Positions 33,335 through 44,099 are shown, counted from the first letter of the stretch. The stretch: DNA of 64,000 bases from Oscarella lobularis (GCF_947507565.1 NC_089187.1:1240001-1304000); one strand, 5' to 3'. Made by a program: numbers and translations. Notes: generated by a model from the letters alone, not told the origin.

Positions 33335-33635
33335 TACCAGTAATTAATTCTCTTTTTAGAGAGGACTCGATGAAGAACGTGCTTGGCGTTACGACGGAGC
33401 AGGTGATTATAGTAAATATAACTAAATTGTGATACTTTTTTAGGAGAAATAGTGAACTTAGAAGAACGTGAGCAAGTTGGATATTAATAATACATTTTGA
33501 CGTTTATGTTCCCAAAGTCGATTCGATGATATTGCCTCAAGAACCGGCACGGGCAGCAATCAATGATACAGAGGCGGGCGAGTTTAGATAATTTTAAACA
33601 GATTTCGTTCTTAACTCAAAATATTTTTTTGCGCA

Positions 33636-34100
33636 GAACTAGAAGCTCTTCGCACCGTCGATCGAGAAGTCGAAGATGACAACATCGACGAGATCAGTAA
33701 GAATTCGCCGTGTAGCAAGGTAGTCAATAATAAATTTAAGCGCCTTGATTTCTCTCTTCCTCAAATATATTGTTTACCTCCTGGTAAGAATTATATATTT
33801 TTTAAATAATCCTTAACTGATTTTGGTCTTCACTTATCATTGATACTACCTATAAGCGAAGCCGCTCGCCCGGTTCAAGTGGAGGCTGCAGGGGCAGGTG
33901 AGTTTAAATAGTCCTCAACTGATTTTAATCTTCTCTCGAAATATTTTCTTTTGCGCATGAGAAGAAGACGAACAGAACGACGCTGATAACATCGAAGAGA
34001 CCTGTAAGAATTCGCCGAGTAGCTAGCTAGTCAATAATAAATTCAAGTGCCTTTTTCTCTTAATTGCTGCAATATATCGTTTACCTCCTGGTAAGAAAGA
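33636..34100 (+). repeat. Tandem duplication including an acidic exon
   Basis: Two units contain an acidic exon (ELEALRTVDREVEDDNIDEI in the first; a shorter EDEQNDADNIEE in the second). A nearly identical donor and intron start follow (taagaattcgccg, then agtcaataataaatt, then tttacctcctggtaagaa). Starts are about 320 bp apart. It is an exon-plus-intron duplication inside the gene candidate below. Confidence 0.7.
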
Positions 34101-35630
34101 CAGGCAAAGATTTAATTTTTTTCTTTTCTGTAAGATCAATTTTGCACGCCGCTGCGGCAGGTACGTCGCTATTCTTACTTCACTGTCAGTTGATGACGCC
34201 GTGCATATACCGACACAAGTCAAATATCAGTTTATCACCATGTGATACATTTTGCTTAATTAGATGACCGAACTCTTTGATGATCTCATTCCAAAACCTT
34301 TAGAAAGAAAGAAGACCGCGTCCTCACTCGAATTGATGAATTCGATGCGCCATTTTTAAATAAAACGTTTAGAGATGAGTGGGAAAAGCTTCTTGCGCCC
34401 TTGTATTGGTTGAGCGAAGTTATGCGACCCAGGTAACGGTTCACAGTACAACTATTCGGCGCTCTTTGGATACACTCTTTCCGAAATCCTAAAATTTTGT
34501 TGTGCTGCAGCGGATGCTGCAACACACTTCAATGGCTACAACTCGGATAAGAAAGAAAGGTCAGTGTACCTAATGTGTAATCCGTTCAGCGTCACTTGTT
34601 CTCTTGACTCACACACAAGATAATAGCGCCTTACTTGGGACATCAAGGCATTCCTTCGTTGCTGAAGGACACGCATGTCAAGTACGACTACGTTTTGTCA
34701 ATGTATTTAAAATCGCCGAAGTTATCGCATCCTACTTCGTTGAGGGAAATGTTGATTAAACCTATCAAGCCAGGTCATCGCTTATAAGTTGATTTGTGGC
34801 AAAGAACTCGAAGAGTGGTTATTCATGAAAACGATATTTAATGCCCATGGCCATCCTCCACCCCTATTATCACCTGGATTATATCAAGCGACGCTTTGCT
34901 TGTGAGTAAACTATAAAGACATTTCCTGACGTAGATATTATTGAAAAACGAAGTTCCTTGCCTTCTTTTAACTTATGTTATTTTCCTAATTCAGGATGAC
35001 GTCCAAATCGGCATCTTGAGAAACAACGAGCAAAAGGGAGAGATTTCGCGACTTGTATGTTGCTACATAGTCAACCAACAATTTTTGGTATCAATTTGAA
35101 AGAAATCATAAGTGAAAAATAGAAAGACTATTCACGATTGGACAACATCTCGCTGCCTCAGGACAGTTTCATCACCACGTAAAGAAGGCAATCTGACTTA
35201 ACTTCCGAATAAGTGATCATTGCTTAGTAGTGGAAACGACTGTTGATTATTTAAAGGTCACAGGCTTTCCAGTGAAACGAGCAAAATGATTTTGAACCAG
35301 CTTCTTGATCGTTTAAAATTTTAGAAGCCTAGCTGCTTTTTCTCTCTTCATTCCTTAACATATGCTCAAATATGTTACCCTTATATCAAGTAAGGATGAT
35401 TGATAAGAATTTGTCAAGTCTGGCTACGATTGCTCACGAAAAGCCGAGAACGTTCCTCACAATTGGTGGCAAAGAAAATGGCCAGCGAAGTGAAACACTT
35501 GTCAAGATCAGTAGCCATTGCTAATCCTTCAATAGAGACCTTGCTTTCGTACAATCCCAGGAACGTTCTTTCAACTATGGCTAAGTTGTCTCTAAATAAA
35601 AACAGTTACTGGAATGTCTGATTAGGACAA
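33636..35630 (+). CDS. Multi-exon gene candidate, possible RhoGEF (DH)-like segment
   Basis: Exon-like pieces: the duplicated acidic exons; 34275-34435 (TRIDEFDAPFLNKTFRDEW, WEKLLAPLYWLSEVM); 34509-34560 (AATHFNGYNSDKKE); 34620-34771 (IIAPYLGHQGIPSLLKDTHV to MLIKPIK), where the ending resembles the conserved LIKPVQR helix of DH (RhoGEF) domains; and later weaker pieces at 34995-35055 and 35400-35620. Splice sites flank several pieces. The piece order fits a DH core, but similarity is weak, stops interrupt the later part, and no PH domain is seen. The annotation as a GEF is a guess. Confidence 0.3.
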
Positions 35631-35649
35631 GCATTAGGCTTTTTGAGTA

Positions 35650-35990
35650 GATCGATACGACGTCGAAGTGCCGCTCTTAAGATTGTGTCGAACTATCGCG
35701 CGCCCGGACGCGACGACGCATGGGAAATCTATGGACTGCGGGTGCCAAAACGCCATCGTAGACGCTCAGTTTGAGCAATTTCAGACCTGCGAGAGGCTAT
35801 ATTTGGTCTGCGCGAAGAGATCCGTCAGCTGGAGGACGAAATCAGCGGCAGCGAAAATCGGATCGACTATTAAATAGCGCTATTGTTTTTTTTCGCGCGT
35901 AGCCAGATCTGTATGGTTTTTTCTGCTTGATGGGTTCCTTTTTTTGCGTTCAGAGAATATGTTAAGATTTTCGATTAAGGGCTCGAAGCA
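35650..35990 (+). other. Coiled-coil-like tail, unassigned
   Basis: A frame at about 35775-35875 reads AISDLREAIFGLREEIRQLE and DEISGSENRIDY before a stop, which looks like a coiled coil. It may be the 3' end of the gene candidate upstream or of another element. Confidence 0.3.
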
Positions 35991-36768
35991 GTGATACTTG
36001 GAGCGGAGAATGATGAGGGAATTCGAGCACTTGCTTCCGGCGAGATATCAGAGTTGCTTCTCAACTCTGGGTATCTGTTGCAGCTATCATTTTACAACAG
36101 AGAAGAAGCGCTCCAAAGCATCATCCTGAACGAGACACTTATTAAACGAAAACCGCAACTGGACGACATTCGCAAAGGTCTATCCCTCTTGAAGGGCCCG
36201 TCTGGCATGACAGTGCTGGAAAAACTTTCTTCACTCCCGCCCTGATAGCTAAAGTGTTTCCAAGGCACAATACTGTCCTTTTCATAGTTTATGTCAGTCG
36301 TTCGGTAATGCTGTTTTTGTACAGAACGAAGGCCCTGTGCTCAGCTGCTTTCGTCCTCGACAATTGCGTCTTTGAAAGAGCCGAAGACAAGGTCGAGAAA
36401 AGCGAGCAAGCAATTGATTTTTTTAAGAGATACGTGCTTCATTTGGAGAAAGGTGTGTACTTTCAAAGTATTATTTTCATTATTGTGTAGCTTTTGACTA
36501 CTTCAAAGGTCACGTCGACGACGATACCTCGGATGCGAACATTCTATCACTGCGTTCGTTGCTTCATTTCTGGACTGGATATGCAAGTGTGCCATCGTGC
36601 AAGAATCTACACGTTCAATGCACTCCGGTTGAATCTGCAAAACTGTTCACGGCGTCGACGTGCAGCTATCGCCTTGTCATACCAATAGGACACGCCTCGT
36701 TTGACGAATTCAAGGCTGCTGCTGATTGCAGCATTTCCCGCGGCTCTTTGGGTTTTGGCCTTTACTAG
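35991..36768 (+). pseudogene. HECT E3 C-terminal lobe fragment
   Basis: Exons: 35991-36245 (ISELLLNSGYLLQLSFYNRE and RKPQLDDIRKGLSLLKGP); after a frame shift, 36240-36290; a segment at 36324-36456 (VFERAEDKVEKSEQAIDFFK); then, after a gtgtgt..gtag intron, 36491-36768 with LLHFWTGYASVPSCKNLHVQ and FTASTCSYRLVIPIGHASFD, ending GSLGFGLY stop. The STCSYRL..P motif is the catalytic-cysteine loop of HECT C-lobes and GFG-hydrophobic-stop is the typical terminus. The N-lobe is absent on this strand; an N-lobe of the same family lies on the minus strand at 25192-25761. Confidence 0.75.
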
Positions 36769-37001
36769 GCTTGGATAAGTGCTTTCAATAAGACGTTTGT
36801 TAGATTTTCCCTGCTTTAATAAGGGTACAGTGTTTGTAATCATGCCCTGTTTTAAGAAGGGTCATCGTTTTTTCTCGTTGTTTTTCAATGGCGAAACCAA
36901 GCAAACAATTACATAAGCAAGGTCTTTTTGCTGTCTGTTCAACGTTTTTCGACTACGCGTAATACGAAATGGTATAGTGCGCGTGCGCGGAAAAGTCTAT
37001 C
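36769..37001. other. Junction between HECT fragment and transposase start
   Basis: No gene. The expected left terminal repeat of the downstream IS3EU-type element is absent, so a rearrangement breakpoint probably lies here. Confidence 0.4.
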
Positions 37002-38562
37002 ATGTCGGACTTTGCTCAATTTATCGGAGAAATGGAGTCGTTCTTCACGTTGATATCCCGTCACGAAGTTGCTGCGTGCTCGGACTGCAATTTGGCGGAG
37101 TTCCTGCTACGAAGAGGAACAATATATCGACGAGCGACGTCAACCTTCCTCTCGCGAGCAGACGACGTTCTTTCGGCTCATCCTAACGTAACAAGAGATG
37201 AGCAACGTCTGTTAGAAGATCTAGAAACGCTTTTACGACTCCTCAATGACATTCTTCAGCGTTTGTCGAGTATGCCTTCTCTGCAGCAACCCGGAGAAAG
37301 AGCGTCAGAGCCTTTCCGTCCTCCGACGGTTTGTAGCACTAGTGGGCGAGGACAACCGGCTGTCTTGATTAGACGAGATCAATTGGAGACTCTGTGTCTG
37401 ATGGGTTATTCGTGGACGCAAATAGCTACTTTTTTGGTGTCAGTGTAAGAACAATTTACAACCGCCGTCAGGAGCTTGCAATACAAGATTTCAGCGACAT
37501 ACCTGACAACGACCTCGACGCACTCGTCAGTAGCATCATCGCAATCAATGACCGTGTCGGAGAATCGATGGTAATGGGCGCCCTGCGAGCGAGGGATATA
37601 CGTGTTCAATATCAAAGAGTGAGGCAGTCGCTAATCAGGGTAGATCCGGTTGGAAGAGCCCTGCGAAGACGGCAGGTGCATTTTCGTCGTATTTATCGAG
37701 TTCCTGCTCCAAATTCTTTATGGTAAATGACTGCACAATGCACTTATATAAGATGAAGCAGTTTTTTGATAGGCACATCGACGGAAATCATAAATTAATT
37801 GACCCGTGGCGCTTTGTGATACATGGCGGAATCGACGGCTTTTCGAGGACTATTGTATTCCTTCGGTGCAACGTCAACAACAAAGCGGAAACGGTTCTTC
37901 GCTGTTTCGAAGAAGGCGTTGCTCAATTTGGACTTCCTTCCCGTGTAAGATCTGACCATGGCCTTGAAAATGTTGGAGTCGCCCGATTTATGGTGGAGCA
38001 GCGAGGAGCAGGTCGTGGAAGCCACCTAACCGGCAAATCTGTCCATAATCAGAGGATAGAGCGTCTGTGGCGCGACGTCAATTCGACTGTTGGAAGAATG
38101 ATGCGAGACATTTTTTTCTACCTAGAAGACATTCGACTTTTCGATCGATACAGCGAACATCACCTTTTCATTCTACACTACGTCTTCTTACCGAGGATTA
38201 ATCAAATCCTTGAAGAATTTGTAGGCCAGTGGAATAACCATCCACTACGGACGGAGAGAGAATTCAGTCCATTAAGGCTATTCATGACTTCCGTAATCAG
38301 AGGGGACGTGTCTCTCTCCGACGATGAGCAGGACGATTTTGGGCGCGATGACGACGGAAGTGATGACGAGAGTGGCGACTTTTCTTTTCCCACGAACAGT
38401 GGTGCCGTAACTGTTCCATTGACCACTGCAGTACTAAATAATGAGCAACTGAGACTTCTTGAACAAAATGTCAGCCCCTTAGCCGACGACGGAAATCAAG
38501 GATTAACTATTTATGAGCGGGCATTGGCATTCTCTTATTTATTAATTAACGGTCATCAGTAG
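37002..38562 (+). CDS. IS3EU-type integrase-core transposase (one frameshift)
   Basis: An ATG at 37002 opens [20 protein letters not shown]. Exon 1 contains an HTH (SWTQIATFL, then after a one-base shift in a poly-T tract near 37432 [15 protein letters not shown]) and [20 protein letters not shown]. It ends at 37722 (..APNSL). The intron 37723-37772 (gtaaat..ag) joins to give [20 protein letters not shown] in exon 2. The integrase core shows [15 protein letters not shown] (first D), [16 protein letters not shown] (second D) and [11 protein letters not shown] (E), a complete DDE set. An acidic C-terminal tail follows, ending INGHQ. Only the poly-T shift breaks an otherwise full protein of about 500 residues, so it may be recently active or even intact if the shift is a sequence error. 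Confidence 0.9.
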
Positions 38563-38654
38563 ATAAGAAAGAAGCACGGCTTTGCCGGTTTGACGTCAGT
38601 TGTTCGGCAAATCGTACCGTCCATTGCATGCAACAATGAGCCCATATCAAATAT

Positions 38655-38939
38655 TCTTCTGTTGCGAATACATTTTCTTCGTTGCGCATACATATTTTTC
38701 GTTGCGAATACATTTTTTTGTTGCGAATACATTTTTTTTGTTGCGAATACATTTTTTTGTTGCGAATATATTTTTTTGTTGCGAATACATTTTTTTGTTG
38801 CGAATATATTTTTTTGTTGCGAATATATTTTTTGTTGCGAATACATTTTTTTGTTGCGAATACATTTTTTTGTTGCGAATATATTTTTTGTTGCGAATAT
38901 ATTTTTTGTTGCGAATTTTTTCCTGTTTATCATTCCATA
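38655..38939 (+). repeat. Right terminal repeat of the IS3EU-type element
   Basis: Thirteen tandem ~19-bp units (ttgcgaatacatttttttg and variants) lead to the terminus ttttttcctgtttatcatt and ccata. The next six bases are cttttg. The partner end is not upstream of 37002 but at 27426-27612, in the same orientation, next to caaaag. Confidence 0.9.
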
Positions 38940-39028
38940 CTTTTGTACGGGTATTTTCTTGACAACAACTCTAGTAGAGAACGTTGTCGAATCCTCTTCA
39001 ATCGAAACAAACGAAGCGGTACTACAAG

Positions 39029-39232
39029 ATGGCCAACAAACTTCGCGAAGCGGCCGCCCTAATCTATCAAGCTCCCGATGCTACCGGTATGCGTTCGCCG
39101 AGCGGGGTTTCGGGCACGGCAACGGCTACGACCGGGCCGTTGGCGTCATCAACACCGCTTAGACGGCTCTCCGCATCTTTCAGCAACTCGAGTCAGATGT
39201 CGGCACAATCTAACGGTGCCTGCAATCGTGAG
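39029..39232 (+). CDS. First-exon candidate, unknown protein
   Basis: An ATG at 39029 opens MANKLREAAALIYQAPDATG, followed by an S/T/A-rich low-complexity stretch, and ends near a gtgagt donor at about 39229. Downstream (39255-39740) several frames are open in part (an ATG at 39560 opens MATISAEELEAARKRCRSWE), but no convincing second exon was found. The family is unknown. Confidence 0.35.
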
Positions 39233-39904
39233 TCTTCATAAATAAAACTATTTTGGATCCCACTAGTCCGTGTAAGCGACGCTGGTCGAACGCACGGGCA
39301 ATTCGATCGGTCAATAGAAAATTGTCCAATACGGTCATTTCTACACGCGCCTAGCTGTTTGGCTACACGCCTCGAAAGATGGCCGCCCTCTGAAGCAGAC
39401 ATGGACCAAGGCGTTTTCTTACCGCAATTCCTACGCCAACGGAGATGTTGCTACTCTCAGAATCAGGGCTGGGAGAGAAGGCGCTAGAATTGCCTCTTGC
39501 CGGAAACAGATCCGCGATACATTCTGTTATAATTCAGTCCTTCCCACAATTACCTAGAAATGGCTACGATTTCTGCCGAAGAGTTGGAGGCGGCAAGAAA
39601 ACGTTGCAGATCTTGGGAAAAGCCTCATCAATTGGGCAGGCCAAATGCTACCTAAGACCAATTGCGCATGATCTGGATTTGCAACCGCAAAATGTTAACG
39701 AAGATGGCGAGAAAATAATGTTTTGCAGCAATTTTGTCTACTACTGTTAGACAGGAATGCAATGCGTTGTCATATCTGGTTTATGATTTCGACATCTGCC
39801 GTGAGCAATTTGATGTGAATGATTAGCGCAATCACCAGGCAGAATGCCGTTCAAAGAAAGCGTGGTGCTCCTTGAGAGAAGACAATAGCAAAACTGTCGA
39901 TCAG

Positions 39905-40860
39905 CGCTTGACATCAATCAAGAACCACACCGACTAACGCCAGAAGATCGAGACGCGGTGGAGTGACAGATCACAACGATGCTTCAAAATACTTTCGTTC
40001 GGGAGTTACGTTTAGCATGGGCCAGTCTAATCGTTTTGACGGAAAAGAAAGGAACTGCGGACAAACAATTTTGCGAAAATTATATTAAAGTGACAGAGAA
40101 AGACCGCTATCCGCTACCACCAATTGACAATAGTCTTGACGCGCTAACGAAAAACCACTATTTTTCTAGACTGGACCTTGCTTCCTTGTTTTGGCAAATT
40201 AAAGTTTAAGTTAAACCAAAAGACGTTGAGGAAACCGCAATAATCCGTCCCGTGGGACTCTATAAATTCGTAGTCATGTCGTACAAACTATGCTACACGC
40301 CGAGCACGTCTCGGCAAGCTATGAATGCAGTTTGGCAGGACTGAAGTGGCATATCTGTCTCCTAAACATTGAGGACGTCCTGGTCTTCTCTCCGACATTC
40401 GAAGATTATCTTAAAGACCTTCGAGCTGTGCTGCAACGCGTCCGCGATCACAATTTGAAATTAAAGCCAACAAAGTGCGCCATCGCAGGACAGCCCCTTA
40501 GATATTCGGGCTACGTCATAACACCCATTGGAATTCCGGTCGATTCTGAGAATTTGTGCGCGATGTGCGAGAAATACTGCTTCCTGCCACAAAGTCTGAG
40601 TTAAGGTCACTTCTGGGACTGACATCCTATTACCGACGCTTTGTGAAAGCCTACGCCAAACGAGCTGAACCCCTTTCTAAACTTCTGAGAGATGCTACGC
40701 TGGTTGTTTGGGGCGAAGAACAACAGAAGGCGTTCGAGGCTCTCAAGCTGGATCTCACTGAAGCTCCGCTGCTGGCTCGTAATAACTGGGACAAAGATTT
40801 CGTACTCTAGACGGACGCTTTTTACCTAGCGTTGGCTGCTGTACCAGGGGGGTCATGTCA
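39905..40860 (+). pseudogene. Ty3/gypsy reverse transcriptase-RNase H remnant
   Basis: Pieces follow the Ty3/gypsy order: HRLTPEDRDAVE just before a stop; VRELRLAWASLIVLTEKKGT; YPLPPIDNSLDALTKNHYFS then RLDLASLFWQIKV; a degenerate active site ..NIEDVLVFSPTFEDYL (the YxDD box lost); LKLKPTKCAIAGQPLRYSGY; LRSLLGLTSYYRRFVKAYAK; and AFEALKLDLTEAPLLA at the RNase H start. Stops and shifts occur at 39957, 40208 and 40600, among others. No LTRs, gag or integrase were found around it. Confidence 0.9.
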
Positions 40861-41333
40861 ATAGACCCTTTTCGTAATGACTGCGCTTGTGCGAGAAAGT
40901 GGGGAACAGTGCCGAAAACAGATTAGAAAAGGCGTTTATTTCCTCTTTAGAGATTCTAGAAGAGCTTTTAGAACTTCCGCGTATAGTTATCGACAAGTTT
41001 ACGTAAGGTTTAGTATTGTAGCTGCTTCATTAGCGAACCGGAAGTGACCTCTCACAAGCGCAGCAGAAGTTTTTTGGCTTGCTATGGAACCTTTTGTGCA
41101 TACAAAAAGACTCTAACCTTTGGAAGTGACTTCTCGTACGTACTTCTTCCGATTTTTTTCATGCGTAAGCGGAAGAAACACGTTGAACCAAAGATCTATA
41201 GCTAGCCAAAAAATCCTTTGCTACGCTAATCAGAGCTCACTCCCTGTTCTGCTATTTCCTCGTCTAATTAGTAGAAGCTACAATTGTAAAACTTGACTAA
41301 ACTGCACAAGCGTGACAATAACTATCAGCAGAA
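40861..41333. other. No gene recognised
   Basis: Stop-rich sequence between a gypsy remnant and a DDE fragment. No RNase H continuation is readable. Confidence 0.5.
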
Positions 41334-41670
41334 GTGCTAAAAGCGCTTCTTGGACATTCTAAAGTGGAATTATACCCCTCTTCAGATCGGCCTTTGGAAC
41401 TACTCCCCACTTCAAAATGGCACCCGCACATGCGCAGGTCTATTTTAAAAGCAGTGTTAGATATCAATCTTTGCACTCACTCACGGCGCCCATTGGGGAA
41501 CATGTTTGATGATTTTACGAAAACGTTGCTTTCTCACCTTATGCCGTTTAATGGAATTAATTCTCACGGTATTGCTGTCATAGACAATGCTTTTTTCATC
41601 AGGTTTCAGAAGTATCTGCGTCCTTCACAAGTTCCTTCCAGCATATAGTCCAGATATAAACCCGCATCCA
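41334..41670 (+). pseudogene. IS630/Tc1-like DDE transposase fragment
   Basis: The frame reads FDDFTKTLLSHLMPFNGINS then HGIAVIDNAFFIRFQKYL, the second-aspartate region (usually VVILDNASIHH). After a frame shift it continues with PAYSPDINP, the third catalytic block (usually LPPYSPDLNPIE). Key residues are partly lost, and the fragment is followed by unrelated sequence. Confidence 0.6.
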
Positions 41671-41959
41671 GGGACAAAAAACTTTCCAATCGGTCGCAAA
41701 TCCGAATGGAAGCGTCCACATTGGTTTTGATAGAAACTCAAAATCACACAATGCAATGCAGAGTAGTAGAAAACCTAATCGCAGAGTTTCTGCTGAGTTC
41801 CGCCGAAGGATTCGCCGCGAAACGAAACCGCTTGAAAAAGCTAAAGCTGTGTACAAAAACATCGTATTGAATAAATCACAAGCTGCTAGATTGATTTTTA
41901 GTCTAAAAAAGATGAGGTCCCACAATGGGGTACATAGCGGAAGCGAGCCATAGGTAGAA

Positions 41960-42472
41960 AAACCAAAACCAACCTTAAACAGCCAAGCGGAAATGGTGAT
42001 TAATATGTGGCTGTGTCTTTTCTTCATGTAACATGATAGTTGGGGATGTCTGTCGGTTGCCAACACATCCACACGGCCAATGAGCCCGCTTGGCACATAT
42101 TACAAAGCGCGAATTAAACCGTCCTTTTCATGATTTTGCGTGTATGAGAGTACGAGATTTTCTTATTTCATCAATTTCAGATCCGTATTCGTTTGCTGCG
42201 CACTCTCCTATTTGAACCAACTCGAAGTGTAGGATTAGACCGGATCTCTCTTCCATCAGCGAGTAGGTTCCGTGTTTCGCGCAATGCCCCGGGCTGTCAC
42301 ATCTGCCGTCACCGCACAAGGATATGCCTTCATTTTCAAAGAGAAATTCAACCTCGTCTTTGTTCATTTTCCAAACGGCGTCTATAACCGGAAAGAGAAT
42401 CTTAATCCATGGAGCCTGCACACACCAATAATGAGGGACACTGAGTGGGAGGGTACTTTTTTTCCATGACAA
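41960..42472 (-). pseudogene. Kolobok-like (THAP-type) DDE transposase fragment
   Basis: The minus strand reads LCGDGRCDSPGHCAKHGTYS, the strongly conserved first-aspartate block (GDGR.DSPG..AKY.TY) of the Kolobok-like/THAP-associated transposases. GLILHFELVQIGE follows. Further left, in another frame, DVLATDRHPQLSCYMKKRHS matches the VATDRH block containing the second aspartate. The N-terminal THAP finger and the C-terminus were not seen. Several stops are present. Confidence 0.65.
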
Positions 42473-42589
42473 ATTCTAGGGGAGAGAATATCGGACTCAA
42501 AGCCTGCCTTCAGCAACGCGGACGCTACATATGTTAGACTGAAAGCAACAGTATACATCTGAGATATTGATTTTTTCTCACTAGAGGGG

Positions 42590-43013
42590 ATGAAACAGAA
42601 GGACACGGAGAAGGAGCTGTCAACGCACCCGGACTTCGCTGGGGAGCTGTCAGTCGTCGAAAAAATGGCACGGGACGCAGGACACTTCTGCAAATTTCTT
42701 CCCAAATTCCACTGCGAGTGCAACCCAATCGAACAACTGTGGGCAGAAGCCAAGCGGACTACTAGGAAGAAATGCAACTACTCCATCACGTACGGAGTAG
42801 GTGAAAAATGCAACGTGTAACTCAGGTGTCCATAGGGGTTTGCTCGCCAACGTTGGACCGGCTTTTGACGTGGTCGACATCGATCGAATCCGGAAGTTCT
42901 TCAGAAAGGCGCGGGAGTACATCGACATCTACAGGAGCGGCATAACAGAGGTCAAGGAGGTGAAGAAGGCGCTGAAAAAATACAAATCCCATCGAAGAGT
43001 GTTGAGGTTAGAT
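42590..43013 (+). pseudogene. DDE transposase C-terminal fragment
   Basis: Exon 1 (42590-42797) contains EKMARDAGHFCKFLPKFHCE and CNPIEQLWAEAKRTTRKKCN, a third-catalytic-residue block (FHCE-NPIE-W). It ends at gtaggt. After a ~30-bp gap with a cag acceptor, exon 2 reads FDVVDIDRIRKFFRKAREYI and KKALKKYKSHRRVL, the conserved tail of the same family. The N-terminal HTH of a relative is at 22268-22811. The central DDE part is absent here. Confidence 0.65.
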
Positions 43014-43215
43014 TAGGGGAGGGGACCACTTTTTTGTTGCATAGGTCGAGGACACTGTCGCGGTGACAGTTCTACGTATGTGGACGGGGAATGGTCAGGT
43101 TCGATTTCTGAGCCCCAGAAAGGCGTCTGGAGACCCAACCCCGGTCCCCAAAAAAATTTCAATACTTTTATTTTCACAGAAAGTCATGCCTGCATTTTGG
43201 CTCTGAAATCGTCGA

Positions 43216-43698
43216 CTATGTCTTTCTCGCCTTCAACAGTGACTTTAACGTCGGCGACACGATGCCTGTAGCTGCGGCTGCGGGTCTCGTAGGGGTCTGA
43301 CGAGAACTCACTGTAGGCTGACGAACAGAGTAAGTCGACGGTACATGTAATTTGGGGGAATCCATGCACTTAACAGTACCTACCCTGATGCACGGAGCTT
43401 CCCCGAGCGTAGATAAGGGCCGAGCCTTCGCTGCATCCTCTTTTGTAAGGTGGCCAGTCATTTTCCGCCCCGTGTGCGACCGAACGAACACCGAAATAGC
43501 GTTGCGGTCGTGCCTGTTGCCCCTGTCCCACTCCAAAATAATCGGCATTCTGTTGCGGACTTTATCCGCGCCGATGTACAGCTTCACGGCCTTCACTGTC
43601 GACGAAAACGTGAATTTCAACATTTCCCTAATGATGGGCACGCTATCCAATGGCCTCACGACAAAGACGTCACAGTAAAAGAGCAACCATTCGTACAC
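43216..43698 (-). CDS. HIRAN-domain-like ORF (second copy)
   Basis: An open frame of 160 residues. Residues about 60-95 read MPIILEWDRGNRHDRNAISV and later MTGHLTKEDAAKARPL, matching the HIRAN pattern (hydrophobic-x-R-x-x-x-N-x-x-D-x-N-A-hydrophobic, then a G-H-[LV] strand). The start may be at the first or at a later methionine (MLKFTFSSTVKAV). The C-terminal third is S/T/P-rich. HIRAN domains bind DNA 3' ends in HLTF-type proteins and also occur alone. It sits beside DDE transposase fragments. Confidence 0.5.
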   Translation of the reverse strand: MYEWLLFYCDVFVVRPLDSVPIIREMLKFTFSSTVKAVKLYIGADKVRNRMPIILEWDRGNRHDRNAISVFVRSHTGRKMTGHLTKEDAAKARPLSTLGEAPCIRVGTVKCMDSPKLHVPSTYSVRQPTVSSRQTPTRPAAAATGIVSPTLKSLLKARKT

Positions 43699-44099
43699 TG
43701 GACGTCGGATCGCAAATCGCTTCTACCAATCTATTTCGCGAAGCCCAAGGTATCCGTTTGCGAATGAGCGAATCCGCGAAACGGCTCACAGGCACCACAA
43801 TCACTCCCTTAGCAACCTCTCTTTTGCCCCTAATTGCAGGTTATCGAAAGCAAAGAACAACAAAAGCCTCTAGCAAACGTCGCGAAAGTCGGGAGCGATG
43901 CCCATCGCTCCCAGAGAGGACATGGTCCTTCACACGCCGACAGGGATATCACCAAATGGGGACCAGCCCACAGAAAGGTCGCCGCCACTAAGGGAAGCGT
44001 TTTTTAACTAGATCCTGTGGAGTAATATGTGCGACGACTATCGCTATCGCTGCAATGTCGTCGACAGCCCGCACGTACAACCAAATTCAAATTTCGCGG
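43699..44099. other. No gene recognised
   Basis: Open frames overlap on both strands without a recognisable domain. Confidence 0.4.

Noticed and set aside
37795-38025. Minus-strand frames inside the integrase gene
   Set aside because: They mirror the well-supported plus-strand integrase core.
38655-38939. Regular ~19-bp repeats resembling a CRISPR array
   Set aside because: Units are directly adjacent with no unique spacers, lie in an animal-type genome, and form a transposon end.
38590-39162. Long open frames rich in FCCEYIF / FVANTFF / KKYIRN repeats, also at 26977-27664
   Set aside because: They are translations of the tandem ttgcgaata units of transposon terminal repeats. All frames on both strands stay open for the same reason, so they are not genes.
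41599-42096. 165-residue minus-strand frame
   Set aside because: Only a short part (VLATDRH block) matches the Kolobok-like family; the rest is the reverse of the IS630-like fragment and stop-free by chance.
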